DNA from: JAXMDT01 sp046348685
GTDB taxonomy: Bacteria; Pseudomonadota; Alphaproteobacteria; Rickettsiales; UBA998
Reading direction: 5' to 3'
Assembly (NCBI GenBank): GCA_046348685.1
Contig: JAXMDT010000003.1
Coordinates: 124,001 to 188,000 of the forward strand
Length of the DNA: 64,000 nucleotides
The notes beneath the pieces were generated by a model that saw only the letters and a list, made by a program, of their open reading frames with translations, was not told where the DNA came from and searched no databases. Shown here piece after piece: positions 27,833 through 35,076 of this stretch. The position numbers and the translations under genes are program-made. Within the stretch, counting starts at the first letter, position 1, and every line of letters begins with the position of its first letter.

Positions 27833-29466
27833 TGATCCGTACGGGCGAAATTCCAGCATATCTCAGTTTGCGGTAATGCAAAGGCGGGTGTGACAACCAG
27901 TTGTTGCGTTTTTTGCGGCTTACCGTAGTAGCCGAGATAAACACTCTCTTCTACGGATACAGTATGATATCCTTCAATTGTAAACTTCCACGTGGATCCT
28001 TTCACAGAAGTTAAAACTACGTGTTTATTGTCCGGATGCTGGCAACGTATATCGGGGTGCAGATGAAATCGTAGATAAATTTTTGCATCCCGCGGGCGAT
28101 CAAATCCTTGTTCAGGTGTCAGGATATCGCGGCCTCGAATTTCACTTCCATCGTTTTTCAGAGTAAGCGAGCGTTGATGCACAATGCCGCCAAGGGAACA
28201 CTGTATATATTGCTCGGAAACTGCGTGCGCATGACCATCGCGCTTTTCGAGAAGATTTTCCATCAGGCTCAATCCGGCTTTTTTATCGTTTTCCGGCAAA
28301 GGCGGCGGAATGAGCATTGTATTTTGCAGACTGATTTCCTGCTTTTTGACTTCGATTGAAGCAGAGCTATGAGCGGATGCCTGACGGGTTGCGTGACGCC
28401 ATTGAGGATGGACTCCAAGGAAGTAACCGCAATTGACGACAACTCTTTCGATCCGGTCACTGAATTCAAAACTATTGATATACTCGGCATCATCTGGATC
28501 GGTGCGCGTTGGTCTTCCGGCAAAAAGCAAAGTTACTTCACCACCTTCCAGACGGAAAAATCCGCTATGCACGCCCAATGCAAACGCAGGTTCGCTAACG
28601 CCGGCTAATTGCGCTACGCGAGCAATGATAGCGGCATCTTCCATCAGATTGCCATTGAACAGCGCCAGGCGATTGTCGCCATGACGCAGCATCAGCAGCA
28701 TGGATGCCATACGCTGAATCATGTTCTGCAATACATCGGAAGTAACTTCCACTTCAGCTAAAGACTGGCGAATTTCGAGCAGGACAACCAATAACCGGAG
28801 TTGCTCAGAAGCATTGCGCGAAATATGCATGCCATCGGGCAGCACTGTTTGTTTCAGTGTCTGCTCAAGCATATTGATGATCGACGGAATCAAAAAGTGC
28901 AGCTCGTGAAATACGCAGGCGCCTGCAACCAGGCCTTGTAGGGCGTAGCAAGATAGTCCTTCATTATGTCGTTTGAGTCGATAGAGATGGCGTATTTCGC
29001 TGATGATTTTACGAAGGAAGCATTTACGGAATTTGAGGCTGCCGCCTTTAAGCAGAAAATAACGATGCGTCAGCCAGGATGCGACGCGCATGCCTATAAC
29101 GTCGGCATCAAAAGCTGCAGCAGGTAGTGCTTGTGCGTTTTGAGTGAAACCATAGACAAACTCGCGTCCTAAACTGGATGCAATTTTGTTCGTGTGCGAA
29201 ATGGCAATATCGCGCAGCCAGCGAAAAGAGTAGAAGTCGCGATACCAGCCGTCACTTGCCTGATCGCTCTGCCAGATGATACGACCGGGTATTTCGATCG
29301 AGCTGCCGGAAAAATCAAAGCGTCGTTTAAGAAGTTTCTTGCTTTCCGGCGTGCTTGGCGGCCATAGCGGAGAAAGGTTTTCGCCTTCATCGAGCAGGCG
29401 TACCGCCAATTTTGGACTGCCTGCGGATATGTAAAGCTTCAGAAAACGTAACGATGCAAGCGGCAT
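27805..29466 (-). CDS. Heparinase II/III-family protein
   Basis: A 553-residue protein that matches the cytoplasmic alphaproteobacterial heparinase II/III family found beside rsmB and rpe. The N-terminal half is an alpha/alpha toroid; the C-terminal half, from about residue 300, is beta-rich, with HSGFFRLEGGEVTLLF and HLHPDI motifs. No signal peptide is visible, and no substrate is established for this subfamily; a role in polysaccharide or envelope precursor turnover is inferred. It follows gmhA with a 3-base gap, so rpe, gmhA and this gene read as one operon. Confidence 0.83.
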   Translation of the reverse strand: MPLASLRFLKLYISAGSPKLAVRLLDEGENLSPLWPPSTPESKKLLKRRFDFSGSSIEIPGRIIWQSDQASDGWYRDFYSFRWLRDIAISHTNKIASSLGREFVYGFTQNAQALPAAAFDADVIGMRVASWLTHRYFLLKGGSLKFRKCFLRKIISEIRHLYRLKRHNEGLSCYALQGLVAGACVFHELHFLIPSIINMLEQTLKQTVLPDGMHISRNASEQLRLLVVLLEIRQSLAEVEVTSDVLQNMIQRMASMLLMLRHGDNRLALFNGNLMEDAAIIARVAQLAGVSEPAFALGVHSGFFRLEGGEVTLLFAGRPTRTDPDDAEYINSFEFSDRIERVVVNCGYFLGVHPQWRHATRQASAHSSASIEVKKQEISLQNTMLIPPPLPENDKKAGLSLMENLLEKRDGHAHAVSEQYIQCSLGGIVHQRSLTLKNDGSEIRGRDILTPEQGFDRPRDAKIYLRFHLHPDIRCQHPDNKHVVLTSVKGSTWKFTIEGYHTVSVEESVYLGYYGKPQKTQQLVVTPAFALPQTEICWNFARTDHQGQGLGIS

Positions 29467-29469
29467 TTT

Positions 29470-30042
29470 TTATGCCCCGCCCGCAAGTTCGGATTCCACC
29501 AGCTCGGCAAGAATATGCAGCGCCAACATATGCACTTCCTGCACGCGGGCGGTATCGGTGACGGGTACGGCGAATAAATGATCGGCTACGGATGTCTGGT
29601 TCTTGCCGCGCTCACCGGTCATGAGCACGGTGGTTACGCCTTTGCTGCGTGCTTTGGCGAATGCCTGCAGAATATTAGCACTGCTGCCGGAGGTAGACAT
29701 GGCGATAAGCAAGTCGCCTTTCTTGGCAAGCGCTTCGATTTGCCGTGAGAAAATTTCAGTAAACCCGTAGTCATTACCAATGGCTGTAATAACCCCACTA
29801 TCGGCACTGAGGGAAATAGCGGGAAGCCCAATGCGCTCACGTTTGAACCGACCGACAAATTCGCCTGCAATATGCATTGAGTCACAAGCGCTGCCGCCAT
29901 TGCCGGCAAAGAAAATGGTGCCGTTATTTTTGAGGCATTGCGCCGCCTCTGCCGCCAGGGATACCCAACGTTCGCTTTCTGTCGCAAAAAAACGCTCGGC
30001 AGCGGATTGATGTTCGGAAAGCAGGGCAGCAATCACGGACAT
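29470..30042 (-). CDS. gmhA: Phosphoheptose isomerase (GmhA/DiaA family)
   Basis: A 190-residue SIS-domain protein. GmhA converts sedoheptulose 7-phosphate to D-glycero-D-manno-heptose 7-phosphate, the first step of LPS core heptose synthesis. Visible are GNGGSACDSMHIAGEF, TSGSSANI for phosphate binding, and VQEVHMLALH with the Glu and His used in catalysis. The start at 30042 follows the rpe stop by one base, with AGGA upstream; the open frame upstream lies within rpe. Close genomic coupling to rpe is logical, because both enzymes use pentose-pathway sugar phosphates. DiaA is a related alternative, but the catalytic residues favour GmhA. Confidence 0.88.
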   Translation of the reverse strand: MSVIAALLSEHQSAAERFFATESERWVSLAAEAAQCLKNNGTIFFAGNGGSACDSMHIAGEFVGRFKRERIGLPAISLSADSGVITAIGNDYGFTEIFSRQIEALAKKGDLLIAMSTSGSSANILQAFAKARSKGVTTVLMTGERGKNQTSVADHLFAVPVTDTARVQEVHMLALHILAELVESELAGGA

Positions 30043-30043
30043 G

Positions 30044-30703
30044 CTATCCTCTGAGCGCCTGAATGTTAGTAGCGTAATCAGCAGGATTTCCGGTGAAAAC
30101 GGCAGAGCCCGCAACGAGCATATCGGCTCCGGCGGCGATGACTTCTTTTGCCGTATCTTTATTGATGCCGCCATCGACTTCGAGCGCAATGTCACGACCT
30201 GTTGCCTGAATCATCTGACGCAGTGTAGAAATCTTCTCGAGCTGGGTGCGGATAAAGCGCTGCCCTCCGAATCCAGGGTTCACCGACATGACGAGAATAA
30301 GATCAAGTAAAGGCATTACATGCTTCAATGCTTCAACTGGGGTGCTCGGCACGAGAGAGACGCCACATTTCACGCCATTTTCCTTGATAAGGTTCAGTAC
30401 GCGATCAAGATGGGTGACCGCTTCCACATGCACGGTAAGATAATCGGCGCCTGCTTTGATAAATGGCATCAACAGCACATCGACCGGCTGGATCATAAGG
30501 TGGACATCAAGCGGCTTTGAGCTATGCGGCTTGATAGCCTTTACGACATCCGGACCAATGGTGAGATTAGGGACAAAATGTCCGTCCATCACATCGACAT
30601 GTACCAAATCGGCACCTGCGGTGCAGATAGAGCGCACTTCCTCTCCCAAACGCGAGAAGTCAGCGGACAAAATGGATGGGGCGATACGAACCATATGAGA
30701 CAT
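30044..30703 (-). CDS. rpe: Ribulose-phosphate 3-epimerase
   Basis: A 219-residue TIM-barrel enzyme that interconverts ribulose 5-phosphate and xylulose 5-phosphate in the pentose phosphate pathway. IAPSILSADF, HVDVMDGHFVPN, LDVHLMI, VNPGFGGQ and EVDGGIN give the metal-binding His/Asp and phosphate-binding residues in the family order. The length is normal. It lies between rsmB and gmhA on the - strand. Confidence 0.97.
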   Translation of the reverse strand: MSHMVRIAPSILSADFSRLGEEVRSICTAGADLVHVDVMDGHFVPNLTIGPDVVKAIKPHSSKPLDVHLMIQPVDVLLMPFIKAGADYLTVHVEAVTHLDRVLNLIKENGVKCGVSLVPSTPVEALKHVMPLLDLILVMSVNPGFGGQRFIRTQLEKISTLRQMIQATGRDIALEVDGGINKDTAKEVIAAGADMLVAGSAVFTGNPADYATNIQALRG

Positions 30704-30769
30704 GGGGAGAAAATAGACGTGTGGTTAACAGATTGCAACGAAAGGAACGTCTTGGTACGGCGTTTAAAC

Positions 30770-32071
30770 TTACTTTTTCTGTAAACAGATCATGAAAAAC
30801 CCATCCATTCCACCTTGCGCCGCACCATAATAAGGCAATGTACGGATTCCGCCATTTGGTAAAATCCATTCCGGCGGTACGCCGAGCGATGCAAAATCGG
30901 GCTGATGGACGGAAAAAGACGCGTTTTTTGCTAAAAAAACAGAAATGATATCTTCGCCTTCTGCTTTAAGAAGAGAACAAACACAGTATACTAGCACGCC
31001 ACCGACGGGCAGTAAGTTGGCTGCATGTCCGAGAAGAGAAGATTGCAGGTCGGTTAGTTTGAAGGTGTCCTCTGGATTACGATGAAACGCAACATCGGGG
31101 TGGCGGCGCATGGTGCCTGTAGCGCTGCATGGTGCATCTAACAAAATCGCATCGATAGGCCGGTCCGGTTGAAACGTTTTCGCATCGCTAACATAAACAG
31201 TTGCTTTTAAGCCGGTTCGTTTTAGGTTTCCCTCAACACGTTTTAACCGCGATGCGGAACGATCTACCGCCAGGACTTCTGCGCCAGCTGCCGCTAGCTG
31301 CATAGTCTTTCCGCCCGGAGCGGCGCATAGATCCAGCACTGTTTTGCCTTTAATATCACCGAGCAGTTTTACTGGTAAGGCAGCGGCTGCATCCTGCACC
31401 CACCATGCGCCCTCCTGAAATCCCTTAAGGTCTTGAACGGCCTGGGCATCTTTCAATCGCAGCGATCCGGTTGGAAGTTTTTCGGCATTGGGAAGTGTAA
31501 AAGAAGGATTGCGCAGGGAAATATCGAGCGGTGCTTCCGGAATATGTGCGGCGCTAATGGCTTCGGCGGTTTCATGGCCGTAATCCGCGATTAATGCCCG
31601 CTGTAGCCAGTCTGGAAGGTTACTAAGCGGCGAGGGTAGAGAAAGGGCATCGCGACTGCGATTGATTTTTTTCAATACGGCATTGGCGAGGCCTGCATGT
31701 TTGGGTGAGCGACTTTGTTTAACTAAGTCAACGGTCGTATCGATGGCGGCATAATCCGGCACATCCATCCATAAAAGCTGTGCGACACCTAATGCCAGCG
31801 CATCTTCGACGGTATGCGGCAATTTTTTGTCCGGCTGGTCAAGAGAGGCTTGAACAATGGCACGGATTTCGCCGCTACGTTTAAGGCAGAGCATTAACAA
31901 CTGTTTGAGGAAAGCGCGGTCACGGCCTTCTAATGCAGCGACTTCGGCCGAATCCATAGCCTGGTCGAGGGCAATATTCTTGCGCATGATGCGATGCAAG
32001 AGTAGAAGGGCGGTCCGCCGCGCATTCGCGGGTGCCTTGACAAGTTTAGGAGCAGAGTACATTCTTCCCAT
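30770..32071 (-). CDS. rsmB: 16S rRNA m5C methyltransferase RsmB
   Basis: A 433-residue protein with an N-terminal NusB-like RNA-binding domain (about 10-140) and a SAM-dependent methyltransferase domain. It methylates C967 of 16S rRNA in E. coli. Motifs are DLCAAPGGKT (SAM), LDAPCSATGTMRRHPD and YCVCSLLKAEGE, with the two cysteines of the RsmB/NOL1/NOP2 mechanism. AGGTGA lies five bases before the ATG at 32071. The gene is divergent from the SdhAF4 gene, with only 20 bases between the start codons. Confidence 0.95.
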   Translation of the reverse strand: MGRMYSAPKLVKAPANARRTALLLLHRIMRKNIALDQAMDSAEVAALEGRDRAFLKQLLMLCLKRSGEIRAIVQASLDQPDKKLPHTVEDALALGVAQLLWMDVPDYAAIDTTVDLVKQSRSPKHAGLANAVLKKINRSRDALSLPSPLSNLPDWLQRALIADYGHETAEAISAAHIPEAPLDISLRNPSFTLPNAEKLPTGSLRLKDAQAVQDLKGFQEGAWWVQDAAAALPVKLLGDIKGKTVLDLCAAPGGKTMQLAAAGAEVLAVDRSASRLKRVEGNLKRTGLKATVYVSDAKTFQPDRPIDAILLDAPCSATGTMRRHPDVAFHRNPEDTFKLTDLQSSLLGHAANLLPVGGVLVYCVCSLLKAEGEDIISVFLAKNASFSVHQPDFASLGVPPEWILPNGGIRTLPYYGAAQGGMDGFFMICLQKK

Positions 32072-32091
32072 GTTTCACCTATGGCTGCACT

Positions 32092-32241
32092 ATGGATAAA
32101 AAGCAACCGACGCCCACCCCTAAAGAATCTGGGATAAAAGAGAAAGAAAAAAGCACGCCTGACGAAGCAGGCGGTCCGAAAGGTCCAGAACCGACGCGTT
32201 ATGGTGATTGGGAAAAAGCAGGACGCTGCATTGATTTCTGA
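32092..32241 (+). CDS. SdhAF4/DUF1674-family small protein
   Basis: A 49-residue protein whose second half, GPKGPEPTRYGDWEKAGRC, is the hallmark of the DUF1674 family. The eukaryotic relative SdhAF4 helps load flavinylated SdhA into succinate dehydrogenase. The N-terminal half is charged and low in complexity. DUF1674 genes next to rsmB are common in alphaproteobacteria. No sdh genes are in the window. The 3' end overlaps the following gene in another frame. Confidence 0.85.
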   Translation: MDKKQPTPTPKESGIKEKEKSTPDEAGGPKGPEPTRYGDWEKAGRCIDF

Positions 32242-33436
32242 GAAACTAACTTATGCCTGCTCTTGGCTGCTGATTCTGCTGCCTGTTCTGCTGCTCGCTG
32301 GTTCGGCAGCACCGGATATTGCGTGTATTGTGATCGGTCTCGGGTTTTTGGCTTATTCTGCCAGCACACGCGACTGGGCATGGTGCCGCGCCAATTGGGT
32401 AAAGTTGGTAGCCATCATCTATTTTTATATTGTCGTAAGGAGCATCTTTACGGAATTTCCTAAGGAATCGCTAGGGCGTTCGGCGCAGTGGATACGCTAT
32501 CCGCTGTTGGCGGCAGCAATCTGCTACTGGCTTTATGCGCTGCCCTTAGTCAAGAAATGGCTCCCAAAGACGTTGGTCCTGGCAGTTGCCTTTTTAATCA
32601 TTGATATGGGTATTCAATATGTCACCGGTTTTGATGTTATCGGCCGGTCAAGCATCATAAGTGACGGGGGGGCAATGCGTCTGACAGGTCCTTACATTGC
32701 GCCTCGATCTGGTATTACGCTGGTATGGCTGTGCTGGCCCGCTATCGCCTATTTGCTAATCAGCACCAAAAATTCCAAGGAAAAATTATGGGCTGCTCTG
32801 CTTTGGGGGGGCTGCATTGTTATTATTTTCCTCTCCGGTGAGCGGATGGCGACGCTGCTTGCGGGGCTGGGGTCGGTGTTGTTGATTTTGCTGGTGCAGG
32901 AAACGCGACGCATGGCACTATGGTTGCTTCCAGTAAGTATTTTAGCGATTGGAGCATTGATCGCACTCAATCCCGCATTGGTCACACGTCAGGTCGATGC
33001 AACCGTAGCTGCCGCTGCTGAAGCGAAGAAATCACCATATGGTAGGCTTTGGGTGAGCAGTGCGAAGATTATTGCCGATGCTCCATTGTTCGGTGTTGGC
33101 GCTAAGCAGTTTCGTAATGTTTGCCTGAAGAATCAGTATGGCGGTTCGGATATATTGAATTGTAATCTACACCCGCATCATCTTTACCTGGAGTGGTGGG
33201 TGGAGGAGGGGCTGGTCGGCTTGCTGTTGTTTATGGCGCTGATTGTTATTTGGACGAAAGAAGCATGGCGCTACTGGCGCATGCATACAGGAGATATCCT
33301 CTTTGTCGGGTTAATTATTGCTTGTATTGTCAAACTCTTTCCATTTTCCACCGCAATCAGTTTTTTCGTCAACTGGTCGGCCATTCCGTTTTGGCTTTTA
33401 ATGGGTTGGATGCTGGCAAAAATACGAGAGGCCTAA
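32201..33436 (+). CDS. O-antigen ligase (WaaL)-like membrane protein
   Basis: Up to 411 residues, with about ten or more hydrophobic segments and a large periplasmic loop at about 265-340. That loop contains GRLWVSSAKIIADAPLFGVG and NLHPHHLYLEWWVEEG; a conserved Arg and a His in this region typify Wzy/WaaL-type polymerases and ligases that transfer undecaprenyl-linked glycans. The start is uncertain. The ATG at 32201 has no clear ribosome binding site and overlaps the previous gene by 41 bases; a TTG at 32231 has AGGA seven bases upstream. A role in LPS or polysaccharide assembly is inferred. Confidence 0.78.
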   Translation: MVIGKKQDAALISEKLTYACSWLLILLPVLLLAGSAAPDIACIVIGLGFLAYSASTRDWAWCRANWVKLVAIIYFYIVVRSIFTEFPKESLGRSAQWIRYPLLAAAICYWLYALPLVKKWLPKTLVLAVAFLIIDMGIQYVTGFDVIGRSSIISDGGAMRLTGPYIAPRSGITLVWLCWPAIAYLLISTKNSKEKLWAALLWGGCIVIIFLSGERMATLLAGLGSVLLILLVQETRRMALWLLPVSILAIGALIALNPALVTRQVDATVAAAAEAKKSPYGRLWVSSAKIIADAPLFGVGAKQFRNVCLKNQYGGSDILNCNLHPHHLYLEWWVEEGLVGLLLFMALIVIWTKEAWRYWRMHTGDILFVGLIIACIVKLFPFSTAISFFVNWSAIPFWLLMGWMLAKIREA

Positions 33437-34219
33437 ATGCTCATTCTTCTTTCGCCTTCTAAAACACTGGATATGTCTGTACGCGATTGGAAGCTGCCCA
33501 CCAGTACGCCGGCGTTACTTAAGGATACGAGCGAGCTGATGAAAAAACTTAAAGCGCTATCGGTGAAAGACATTCAAAAGCTCATGGATGTGAGTGAAAA
33601 AATTGCAATGCTTAATGTCGAGCGCAATAAGGCATTTATAATACCATTCACGGAAAATAATGCCGTTCCTGCGCTCTTTGCTTTTAAAGGTGATGTGTAT
33701 GAGCCGCTGGAAGTAGAAACCTATAGCAAAGCCGAGTTGAAATATGCGAATACGCATGTGCGCTCGCTTTCAGGTTTGTATGGGCTGCTTCGTCCGATGG
33801 ATTTAATGCAGGCTTATCGGCTTGAGATGGGCGCATCGCTAAAAAACATCCGAGGCAAGGATCTTTATGCTTTCTGGGGCGATAGAATAACTGACCTTAT
33901 CAATAAAGAAGCGTCGACGCTTAAAAATCCTGTCATCGTTAATCTGGCATCGCAGGAATATTTTAAAGCCGTACAGCCGAAAAAATTGAAATACCCGCTA
34001 ATCACACCGGAGTTCAAAGAATTTAAAGCGGGCAGTTATAAGATAATAGGCATTATGGCGAAGCGAGCAAGGGGTCTGATGACAAATTATGCGATTCGCC
34101 ATAACATAAGTGATGCTGATGCATTAAAAGCATTTTCAGCTGAAGGCTATAGTTACAATAGTAAGCTTTCAACGCAAAATCAGTGGATTTTTACCCGTAA
34201 ACAGAAAAAGGCCGCATAA
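33437..34219 (+). CDS. yaaA: Peroxide stress protein YaaA
   Basis: A 260-residue YaaA/DUF328 protein beginning MLILLSPSKTLD, the family signature, with FKGDVYEPL, SGLYGLLRPMD, FWGDRIT and NLASQEYFKAV following in order. YaaA binds DNA and lowers free iron toxicity under peroxide stress in E. coli. The ATG directly follows the stop of the ligase-like gene. Confidence 0.96.
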   Translation: MLILLSPSKTLDMSVRDWKLPTSTPALLKDTSELMKKLKALSVKDIQKLMDVSEKIAMLNVERNKAFIIPFTENNAVPALFAFKGDVYEPLEVETYSKAELKYANTHVRSLSGLYGLLRPMDLMQAYRLEMGASLKNIRGKDLYAFWGDRITDLINKEASTLKNPVIVNLASQEYFKAVQPKKLKYPLITPEFKEFKAGSYKIIGIMAKRARGLMTNYAIRHNISDADALKAFSAEGYSYNSKLSTQNQWIFTRKQKKAA

Positions 34220-34320
34220 AGATTCAATGCGGTAAAAAATTATAATAAATCGTCAATTGATCCACGCTTGTTTACTAATTATTTAGAGTCTTCAGCCTAC
34301 CATCAGGCAAAGGTAAATCT

Positions 34321-34968
34321 ATGGCGCATCCCACGATGATGGCTGAAATGCTGGCAACCAAGCTTTGTCATGATCTGACAGGGCCAATTGGTGCGGTTAA
34401 TAACGGCGCGGAATTCATCAGCGATGAAGATTTCTCCATGCAGGGAGACGCGCTGCAATTGATTACAGACAGTGCACGCGAGGCTTCGGTACGTCTGCAA
34501 TTCTACCGTCAGTCCTATGGCAGTATCAAAGGCGCTGGCGAAGTTAGCCTGGCAGAAAAAAAACAGCTTGTTTCCGGGTTTTTTAAAAATAGCCGTATCC
34601 AGGTCGACTGGCCTGATCTTTATGCCGATGCCGGCAATGTCTCTTTGGCGCAGCGGACGTCGCGCTTGATGCTAAATATGATTATTATTGTAGCCGGCAC
34701 GATGATTAAAGGCGGCACGCTGCACATCCGTATTGAACAGGATGGTGATGCCGATAAGGTCATTACTATCAAGGCGGAAGCCGACGTACTGAAGGTCGAT
34801 CCGGAGGTTTTAAAAATTCTTGATCGTTCCAGCGATGCGCCGGAAATGTCGCCGAAGAATGTCCAGGTTTATTTTACGGCCAATCTCGTCAATGAGCTCA
34901 CCGTTACGCTTTCTCATGCGCATCAAGACGGAACATTTTCGTTAATTGCGCGTAAATCCGCGGCATGA
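34321..34968 (+). CDS. ChpT-like histidine phosphotransferase
   Basis: A 215-residue protein. Residues 10-60 form a histidine-kinase-like dimerisation helix pair with LCHDLTGPIGAVNNG, in which His17 is the phosphorylated residue. The rest is a degenerate ATPase-like fold without ATP-binding motifs, as in Caulobacter ChpT, which passes phosphate from CckA to CtrA and CpdR. The H-box and the length support the family. Placement directly before the chemotaxis genes is suggestive, though a terminator-like hairpin separates them. No ctrA or cckA is in the window. Confidence 0.78.
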   Translation: MAHPTMMAEMLATKLCHDLTGPIGAVNNGAEFISDEDFSMQGDALQLITDSAREASVRLQFYRQSYGSIKGAGEVSLAEKKQLVSGFFKNSRIQVDWPDLYADAGNVSLAQRTSRLMLNMIIIVAGTMIKGGTLHIRIEQDGDADKVITIKAEADVLKVDPEVLKILDRSSDAPEMSPKNVQVYFTANLVNELTVTLSHAHQDGTFSLIARKSAA

Positions 34969-34983
34969 CCGCCGCAGGTTTTT
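34958..34983 (+). terminator. Probable terminator at the end of the chpT-like gene
   Basis: CCGCGGC and GCCGCAGG form a GC-rich stem (one bulged A) with a six-base loop, followed by five T. It overlaps the stop codon of the preceding gene and would separate it from cheA. Confidence 0.5.
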
Positions 34984-35076
34984 CTAAAATAAGTTGTATC
35001 CCTTTAAGAATCCATAAAAGTAGTTGTGTAATAATAATGATATCTATACTTCATTAGCTTATGCACAGGGCCACCC

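Noticed and set aside
34212..34232. Perfect CCGCAT/ATGCGG hairpin at the yaaA stop
   Set aside because: No T run follows on the + strand, and no - strand gene reads towards it, so I cannot call it a terminator.
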